18,149 nt of DNA from Coriobacteriaceae bacterium (GTDB taxonomy: Bacteria > Actinomycetota > Coriobacteriia > Coriobacteriales > QAMH01): positions 1 through 18,149 of the forward strand of contig SFLO01000002.1 of assembly GCA_004553405.1 (NCBI GenBank). Reading direction: 5' to 3'. This document shows positions 7,750 through 12,490 of this stretch, piece by piece. Position 1 is the stretch's first letter, and each line of letters begins with the position of its first letter. The notes beneath the pieces were generated by a model. It made no database searches, was not told where the DNA came from, and saw only the letters and a list, made by a program, of their open reading frames with translations. The translations under genes were made by a program, and so were the position numbers.

Positions 7750-8025
7750 ATGGCACTTAACACCGTCGTCACCGTCTTGGGCGCAGACCGCACCGGCATC
7801 ATCGCCGGCGTCTGCACCACCCTGGCTGCCAACAACGCCAACATCTACGACATCCGCCAGACCGTCATCGACGACATCTTCTCGATGACCATGAAGGTGG
7901 CGCTCGACGAGGAGACGGCAGACTTCAACACCGTGCAAGATGCCCTCAAGAAGACCGCCGAGGAGCTGGGCGTGCAGATCCAGATCCAGCGCGAGGAGGT
8001 CTTCAAGTTCATGTACAACCTCTAG
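7750..8025 (+). CDS. Stand-alone ACT-domain protein (UPF0237 type)
   Basis: 91 residues, essentially one ACT domain. The N-terminus VVTVLGADRTGIIAGVCTTLAANNANIYDIRQT has the typical beta-strand, glycine turn and helix of amino-acid-binding ACT modules. The remainder (FSMTMKVALDEE ... EELGVQIQIQREEVFKFMYNL) matches the UPF0237/PF13740-like stand-alone family in length and C-terminus. Such proteins are thought to sense amino acids or related ligands; no enzyme domain is attached. ATG 7750 follows AAGGAG at 7738-7743 by six bases. In many Gram-positive genomes this gene is followed by a PFL-like DUF711 gene; here it is not, and the next unit is a structured RNA with its own promoter. Confidence 0.9.
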   Translation: MALNTVVTVLGADRTGIIAGVCTTLAANNANIYDIRQTVIDDIFSMTMKVALDEETADFNTVQDALKKTAEELGVQIQIQREEVFKFMYNL

Positions 8026-8060
8026 GCGAGCCCCGTTCGGCAGGGAGCGAATTGGGCCTG

Positions 8061-8069
8061 TGCTACACT
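8061..8069 (+). promoter_or_regulatory. Extended -10 promoter of the structured RNA / binding-protein unit
   Basis: TGC TACACT (hexamer 8064-8069), the same string as before eno. The predicted start (about 8075-8077) coincides with the 5' strand of the closing helix of the RNA described next. Confidence 0.6.
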
Positions 8070-8073
8070 CTTC

Positions 8074-8342
8074 CCAGCTCCTCCCAAGTCTGTGGTTGCG
8101 GGTGGGAAACCGCCCTAGTCCAAGGCAGACGCGGTCGAAAGGATCCACGTAAGCCGGGCCTGGCGGCTCGGTGAGCATGGCGCGTTCTAGGGGTAAGTCG
8201 CACCGCCTTTGACAAGGGGGCAAAGGGTCCCCGGGGCGAGAGGGCCGGAGTGGGGCCGCGGCCATGGCCGTGGCTGAAGCAAAGGTCCCGGTGCGCGAGT
8301 GTGGGGTCAAATACCAGGTCAGTTGGGAGGAGTTCCAGCTGG
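8074..8342 (+). ncRNA. ~270-nt structured RNA closed by a long-range helix, class unassigned
   Basis: The 345 bases between the ACT gene and the next gene hold no plausible ORF but much pairing. CTCCTCCCAA (8078-8087) pairs perfectly with TTGGGAGGAG (8323-8332), and CCAG (8074-8077) can extend it with CTGG (8339-8342). Inside are at least five hairpins: GGGTGG GAAA CCGCCC (8100-8115), a GAAAG-loop hairpin (8129-8150), AGCCG/CGGCT (8152-8168), CCTTTG/CAAAGG (8206-8226) and a 9-bp GC stem with CATG loop (8254-8275). The promoter fits the 5' end. The RNA ends 18 bases before the GGAGG of the next gene, so it could be a leader or a processed ncRNA. A raiA/hpf gene lies about 1.1 kb downstream, so the raiA-motif RNA of Gram-positive bacteria is the leading candidate; this is inferred from context, not motif. 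Confidence 0.6.
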
Positions 8343-8370
8343 TCCTCAAAGGGTGCGTTGGAGGTTGAGC

Positions 8371-9339
8371 GTGTCGAGTCGAAGCAACAGGTCCCTTGCC
8401 AAGAAGCTGGCTGCCGCTGCCTGTGCTGCGGCGCTGTGCGTTGCGGCGGCATTTGGTGCGGGCGGGTGCTCGCAGGTCCAAAGTCAGTTGGGCATGGTAA
8501 CGGCGACAGAGCCGCAGGTCGAGCAGACGTCGACCCTGTCTGCCGGCACCGTCATCCAAGACGGGATCCTCACCGTTGGCATCAACGGCTCGAACTCCCC
8601 CTATGGCGGCACCAACGCCAGCGGCGAGGTTATCGGCTTCGATGTCGACATGGCCGCCTCGCTCGCAGACAAGCTCGGCTGCAAGCTGCGCATCGTCGAC
8701 GTGGGGGCCGATGGGAAGACCGCTGTGGCAGACGGCACGGTCGACGTCGCCCTGAGCGCGAAGAAGACCGGGGCGAGCAAGGACCTCAGCTACTCGGATG
8801 CCTACATCAACGACGGCCTCTCCCTCTTCTGCCTCGTCAAGAACCTCCCTGACAACGTCGCATCGGCAGACCTGAGCAAGGAGCCCGTCCTTGTCCAGGG
8901 GTCCTCTGCCGCGGCGCTCACCGTCCAGGAGGCGCTCGGCGTCGACGCTGTGAGCGTCACCCCCACCATGCAGGAGGCCTTCGCCGCCCTCGAGAGGGGC
9001 GAGCACAGCTACCTGGTGGCCGATGCCGTGATTGGCTCCTACTACGCACGCGATTACTCGGACATCGTCCGCGTCGACTTCCTCAGCGTCAACGACGTCT
9101 CTCCGGTGTACGCGGTCACCGCTGCCGGCAACCAGGAGCTTGCAGATGCCGTGGCAGGCGCGGTGTCTGCTATCACCACAGACGGGACCCTGAAGGTCGT
9201 CGTCGCCAAGTGGCTGGGCAACCAGGGCAGCACCCTGCTCCCCGGCGCGCTGCAAGTTGACGATTTGCCCCAGAAGTTCGATCCCAAGCCCGCGGGCGCT
9301 GCAAAGGAGGATACTGGTACCAAGAAGAACGCCTCGTAA
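8371..9339 (+). CDS. Amino-acid ABC transporter substrate-binding lipoprotein, family 3
   Basis: 322 residues. A basic N-terminus and hydrophobic core (8-29) lead to an AGGC lipobox (Cys33), so it is predicted to be an outer-face lipoprotein. The mature part is a periplasmic-binding fold of the SBP_bac_3 type: LTVGINGSNSPYGGTN, GEVIGFDVDMAASLADKLG, DGTVDVALSAKKT, SYSDAYINDGLSLF and a closing DGTLKVVVAKWLG. These proteins capture polar amino acids for an ABC importer. The usual arginine before the SDAY motif appears replaced by lysine, so the ligand may differ. GTG 8371 follows GGAGG at 8360-8364 by six bases; an upstream start at 8299 would fall inside the structured RNA. No permease or ATPase gene is adjacent, so it is an orphan. 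It is probably transcribed from the RNA promoter. Confidence 0.85.
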   Translation: MSSRSNRSLAKKLAAAACAAALCVAAAFGAGGCSQVQSQLGMVTATEPQVEQTSTLSAGTVIQDGILTVGINGSNSPYGGTNASGEVIGFDVDMAASLADKLGCKLRIVDVGADGKTAVADGTVDVALSAKKTGASKDLSYSDAYINDGLSLFCLVKNLPDNVASADLSKEPVLVQGSSAAALTVQEALGVDAVSVTPTMQEAFAALERGEHSYLVADAVIGSYYARDYSDIVRVDFLSVNDVSPVYAVTAAGNQELADAVAGAVSAITTDGTLKVVVAKWLGNQGSTLLPGALQVDDLPQKFDPKPAGAAKEDTGTKKNAS

Positions 9340-9354
9340 TGCGGTGTCCGCATT
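9338..9354 (+). other. Short hairpin overlapping the binding-protein stop codon
   Basis: AATGCGG (9338-9344) pairs with CCGCATT (9348-9354) around TGT, starting within the TAA stop. No T-run follows. It could slow decay or limit read-through into hpf. Confidence 0.4.
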
Positions 9355-9360
9355 GAGAAG

Positions 9361-9391
9361 CCACCGGGTGCGCACAGTGTGCCGCCCGTGG
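9361..9391 (+). other. Hairpin in the hpf leader
   Basis: CCAC...GTGG arms extend into GGGTG/CGCCC and GCAC/GTGC, about 13 base pairs with two small bulges, ending about 25 bases before the hpf ribosome site. There is no T-run. It may be an inefficient terminator or a regulatory hairpin of hpf; Rfam has hairpin families named after raiA, but I cannot compare them here. Confidence 0.45.
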
Positions 9392-9425
9392 ACATAGATC
9401 CGATCTTGGATTGTAGGAGGTAACC

Positions 9426-10013
9426 ATGAGCATCACAGTCACCGGACGCAAAACCACCGTAACCCCCTCCCTCAAAGCCTACGTCGACGAGAAGATCGGC
9501 CGCTCCCTCGAGGTGTTCGAGGCCGCAGCGATGGACACCGAGGTCGTCTTGCGCACCGCGCACAATCCCGCGAACCCCGTTTCCAACACCTGCGAGGTCA
9601 CCGTCTATGCCAAGGGCGCGGTGATTCGCGTCAGCGAGTCTGCAGATGACATGTACGCGGCCATCGACGCCGCCTCTGACAAGGTCGCCCGCCAGCTGCG
9701 CAAGTACAAGACCCGCGTGGTCGACCGCCGCGGCGGCCGCGGCACCATCAAGCGCATGGAGATCGAGGAGATCGACGCCATCGAGCTCCCCCCTGTCGAG
9801 GAGATCGGCGAGGACGACGACCTGCTGGTGCGCGACAAGGTCATCGAGATGGAGCCCATGACCATGGAGCGCGCGCTGGTGCAGATCGACCTGCTGGGCC
9901 ATGACTTCTACGTCTACTTCGACCAAGACGAGCATCAGGTCCAGGTGGTCTACCGCCGTGCGAACGGCGGCTACGGCATCATCAAGCCCAAGGTCGTGAG
10001 CTACAAGGAGTAG
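9426..10013 (+). CDS. hpf: Ribosome hibernation promoting factor, long form
   Basis: 195 residues, the long two-domain form. The N-terminal domain (about 1-105: MSITVTGRKTTVTPSLKAYVDEKIGRSLEVF, CEVTVYAKGAVIRVSE, DDMYAAIDAASDKVARQLRKYKTR) is the beta-alpha-beta fold that sits in the decoding centre of idle 30S subunits. A linker (105-140) leads to the C-terminal dimerisation domain (about 141-195: VIEMEPMTMERALVQIDLLGHDFYVYFDQ, VQVVYRRANGGYGIIKPK) that pairs two ribosomes into 100S particles. It protects ribosomes in stationary phase or stress. ATG 9426 follows AGGAGG (9415-9420) by five bases. It lies 86 bases after the binding-protein gene, with no clear promoter between, and is followed by a strong terminator. 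The gene is also known as raiA or yvyD; in many Gram-positives secA follows, but not here. Confidence 0.97.
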   Translation: MSITVTGRKTTVTPSLKAYVDEKIGRSLEVFEAAAMDTEVVLRTAHNPANPVSNTCEVTVYAKGAVIRVSESADDMYAAIDAASDKVARQLRKYKTRVVDRRGGRGTIKRMEIEEIDAIELPPVEEIGEDDDLLVRDKVIEMEPMTMERALVQIDLLGHDFYVYFDQDEHQVQVVYRRANGGYGIIKPKVVSYKE

Positions 10014-10052
10014 CCGCAGGCGCCCCGAAGCGTCGCGCATGATCGGTTTTGC

Positions 10053-10094
10053 AGGTGCAGGGGTCCGGTGCTGGCCCCTGCACCTTTGTTTTTG
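10053..10094 (+). terminator. Rho-independent terminator of hpf
   Basis: An 11-bp perfect stem (AGGTGCAGGGG 10053-10063 with 10075-10085), 11-base loop, then TTGTTTTT. It lies 40 bases after the hpf stop. Confidence 0.93.
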
Positions 10095-10104
10095 CGCTAA
10101 GGTA
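10093..10104 (+). promoter_or_regulatory. Possible promoter of serC
   Basis: TTGCGC then TAAGGT (10099-10104), a weaker member of the GCTA motif group, immediately after the hpf terminator. It gives a leader of roughly 85 bases. Confidence 0.35.
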
Positions 10105-10131
10105 GCAAGCGCACCCGCAAGCCGCCAAACA

Positions 10132-10165
10132 GGGGTCCGCCTCTGGGCGCTGCGATGCAGACCCC
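10132..10165 (+). promoter_or_regulatory. Compact branched structure in the serC leader
   Basis: GGGGTC (10132-10137) pairs with GACCCC (10160-10165). Enclosed are CGCC TCTG GGCG (10138-10149) and TGC GAT GCA (10151-10159), together a small three-way junction. It ends about 20 bases before the serC ribosome site. No known riboswitch class is recognised. Confidence 0.35.
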
Positions 10166-10197
10166 ACCACACACCATCAAAGAAGAAGGGCCTAACC

Positions 10198-11283
10198 ATG
10201 GCACGCGTGTACAATTTCTCAGCCGGCCCCGCCGTGCTGCCGGAATCCGTTTTGAGTGAAGCTGCCGCCGAGATGCTCGACTACCGCGGCACGGGCATGT
10301 CCGTGATGGAGATGAGCCATCGCTCCGCCGCCTTCAAGGGCATCATCGAGGAGGCAGAGGCAGACCTCCGCGACCTGCTCGACATCCCCTCCAACTACAA
10401 GGTCATGTTCCTGCAGGGCGGCGCCACGCTGCAGTTTGCCGGCGTCCCTATGAACCTCATGACCGGCTCTGGCAAGGCCGACTACATCGTCAGCGGCAGC
10501 TGGTCGAAGAAGGCCTTCAAGGAGGCTGCGCTGCTGGGCAACGCCCGCTGCGTCGCCAGCTCTGAGGACGCCACCTTCAGCTACATCCCCAACGTCGACG
10601 AGCTCGAGCTCGACCCTGAGGCAGACTACGTCTACATCTGCGAGAACGAGACCATCTACGGCACCAAGTACCACAAGCTGCCGGACACCGGCGACGTGCC
10701 CCTGGTTGCAGACGTGTCGAGCTGCTTCCTCAGCGAGCCCATGGACGTCTCCAAGTACGGCGTCATCTACGGCGGCGTGCAGAAGAACATCGGCCCTGCG
10801 GGTGTCGTCATCGTCATCGTGAGGGAGGAGCTCCTCAAGGGCGAGTGGATCGAGAACACCCCCACCATCATGCGCTGGAAGCCCATGGCCGAGGCAGACT
10901 CCATGGTCAACACCCCGCCGTGCTACGGCATCTACATCTGCGGCAAGGTCTTCAAGTGGATCAAGTCCCAGGGCGGGCTCGAGGGCATGAAGAAGATCAA
11001 CGAGGCCAAGGCGGCCCTGCTCTACGACTACCTCGACAGCACCGATTTCTACACCGCCACCGCGGCCAAGGGCGACCGCTCCCTCATGAACGTGCCCTTC
11101 GTCACCGGGGACGCAGAGCTCGACGCCAAGTTCGTCAAGGAGGCCAAGGCCGCCGGCATCGAGAACATCAAGGGCCACCGCTCTGTGGGCGGCATGCGCG
11201 CCAGCATCTACAACGCCATGCCCATCGAGGGCGTACAGGCGCTCGTCGACTTCATGAGGGCCTTCGAGGCGGCAAACAAGTAG
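10198..11283 (+). CDS. serC: Phosphoserine aminotransferase
   Basis: A 361-residue PLP enzyme that transfers an amino group from glutamate to 3-phosphohydroxypyruvate, making phosphoserine in serine biosynthesis; it can also act in pyridoxal phosphate synthesis. The N-terminus VYNFSAGPAVLPESVL is diagnostic for SerC. MSHRSAAF, FLQGGATLQF, VADVSSCFLSEPMDV and YGGVQKNIGPAG (PLP lysine Lys196) follow, with a C-terminal GHRSVGGMRASIYNAMP arginine motif. Length is typical. ATG 10198 gives the canonical start and lies behind AGAAGAAGGG. The frame stays open upstream, but that part is the leader. A serA gene, often adjacent in other genomes, is not next to it here; transcription seems to end before 11416. 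Confidence 0.97.
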   Translation: MARVYNFSAGPAVLPESVLSEAAAEMLDYRGTGMSVMEMSHRSAAFKGIIEEAEADLRDLLDIPSNYKVMFLQGGATLQFAGVPMNLMTGSGKADYIVSGSWSKKAFKEAALLGNARCVASSEDATFSYIPNVDELELDPEADYVYICENETIYGTKYHKLPDTGDVPLVADVSSCFLSEPMDVSKYGVIYGGVQKNIGPAGVVIVIVREELLKGEWIENTPTIMRWKPMAEADSMVNTPPCYGIYICGKVFKWIKSQGGLEGMKKINEAKAALLYDYLDSTDFYTATAAKGDRSLMNVPFVTGDAELDAKFVKEAKAAGIENIKGHRSVGGMRASIYNAMPIEGVQALVDFMRAFEAANK

Positions 11284-11390
11284 CGCCTGCCCCTTGCCGG
11301 GGACTATGAGAGAGGGGTCGCGCCCGCAGGGACCGCAGCCCGGGATCTGGAATTCGAGCGAGCGGGTTCCGGGTCTTGGGTGTGCGGTTC

Positions 11391-11415
11391 AGGGGGGCAC
11401 GACCCCTTGCTTTTG
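11391..11415 (+). terminator. Probable terminator of serC
   Basis: AGGGG (11391-11395) pairs with CCCCT (11403-11407), 7-base loop, then TTGCTTTTG. The stem is short but it is the only T-tailed hairpin between the convergent serC and LRR genes. Confidence 0.5.
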
Positions 11416-12477
11416 TCAGCGCACCTTGGGGGAGAGCCGCGCCGGGCTCAGGCACATGCTCTTGCCCTGGCTGTAGGCGATTACCTGCACCTGGTAGCGC
11501 TTGCCCCGTGCCAGGCCCTTGAGGGTGGCCGTGCGCGCGCCGCCCCCCAGCTTGAGCTGGCGGCTTTTCTTGGCTCCCTTCTTCTTGAAGACGACCTTGT
11601 ACGAGCTCGCCTCGGGCACCTTGGTCCAGCTGACCTTCAGCTTGCCCTTGCCGGCAGCGTGCACCCCCTTGATGGCGATCTCGCTGGTGGCGGGCACTTG
11701 CGGCGTGCCGGCGAGGGCGTCGCGGGCGAGCTGCGTGCCCGCGGGGTTGTCCAGCGTGAAGGTCTCGAGCGCGCTGCAGTCCCCAAGGGCCCTCTCGCCG
11801 ATGCTGCGCACCCCTGCGGGGACGCGCAGCTGCCGAAGGGACGAGCAGCCGTTGAAGGCGTAGGCCCCGATGCTCTCCAGCGACTGCGGGAGGACGATGC
11901 CGTCGAGCTTCTCGCAGCTGCTGAAGGCGGACTCCCCGATGTCTTTGAGAGACCCTTCTGGCGCCAGCTCCAGCTGCTCGAGCCCATAGCAGCAGTAGAA
12001 GGCTCCTGCCCCGATGCTCTGGACGCTTGCGGGGATGCTGATGCGCCTGAGCCGCGAGCAGCTCGAAAACGCCCCGGGGCCGATCTCTGAAAGCACGCTG
12101 CCCTCTTCGAAGGCGACGGTCTCAAGCTTGCCAAAGCAGCTGAACAGCTCGCTTCCCAGGGATTCGACCTCGCGCCCGACGTAGACGCCGACGACTTCGT
12201 CCCCCCAGTCGAAGAGCTCCTCGGAGGCTGTCGCCCGCCCGCTGCCGGAAAGCGCCAGGTTGCCGTTGGCGGCAAGCGTCCAGCGCACGGACGACTCCTC
12301 TCCAAGGGTGCCCTGGGCGAGCACCGCCGCGCTCTCCTGTCTGGCTGCCGCGCCGCTCCCTGCGGCGACCGCGGCTGCCGGGGCGAGTGCGGCTGCCAGC
12401 GCCAGGGCCAAGCCGACGCACAGGGCGGCTCTCCCCTTGGGCTTGCTGCAGGCGCTCTCTTCTCTCGCGGTTCTCAT
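11416..12477 (-). CDS. Secreted BspA-like leucine-rich-repeat protein with C-terminal FN3 domain
   Basis: 353 residues. The signal peptide (1-39) has a hydrophobic core and AVAAG cut site. Residues 55-95 (TLGEESSVRWTLAANGNLALSG) are the N-cap often seen before such repeats. Residues 95-245 hold about six LRR_5 (BspA-type) repeats of roughly 23 residues with the pattern IGxxAFxxCxxLxxIxIPxSVxSIG and a cysteine in each. Residues 265-353 form a fibronectin type III-like domain (KLKVSWTKVPEASSYKVVFKKK ... LKGLARGKRYQVQVIAYS). No LPXTG motif is seen. BspA-like proteins bind host proteins or other bacteria. ATG 12477 follows AGGAGG and starts 13 bases after the preceding gene, so the two are co-transcribed at the end of the Tad operon. 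Confidence 0.88.
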   Translation of the reverse strand: MRTAREESACSKPKGRAALCVGLALALAAALAPAAAVAAGSGAAARQESAAVLAQGTLGEESSVRWTLAANGNLALSGSGRATASEELFDWGDEVVGVYVGREVESLGSELFSCFGKLETVAFEEGSVLSEIGPGAFSSCSRLRRISIPASVQSIGAGAFYCCYGLEQLELAPEGSLKDIGESAFSSCEKLDGIVLPQSLESIGAYAFNGCSSLRQLRVPAGVRSIGERALGDCSALETFTLDNPAGTQLARDALAGTPQVPATSEIAIKGVHAAGKGKLKVSWTKVPEASSYKVVFKKKGAKKSRQLKLGGGARTATLKGLARGKRYQVQVIAYSQGKSMCLSPARLSPKVR

Positions 12478-12490
12478 CTCTTCTCCTCCT

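Noticed and set aside
4358..7756. A 1,132-codon open frame on the minus strand across the FHA and kinase-RyR genes
   Set aside because: It is antisense to two genes with clear domains, its translation is low-complexity (Ala, Val, Gly, Leu, Arg, His) and matches no family. Such long antisense frames are expected where third codon positions are nearly all G or C.
8098..8115. T-box-like string GCGGGTGGGAAACCGCCC
   Set aside because: It resembles the T-box GGGTGGNACCGCG only loosely, lies near the 5' end rather than before a terminator, and is explained as a 6-bp hairpin with a GAAA tetraloop.
8074..8342. SRP RNA, tmRNA, RNase P RNA, 6S RNA or L10 leader as identity of the structured RNA
   Set aside because: The GGAAGGAAGCAG-type SRP motif, tRNA-like ends of tmRNA and the GAGGAAAGTCC motif of RNase P are absent. 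The short GGTGAGCATG match to E. coli 6S RNA and a GTCCAAG match to L10 leaders are too short, and rplJ is not downstream.
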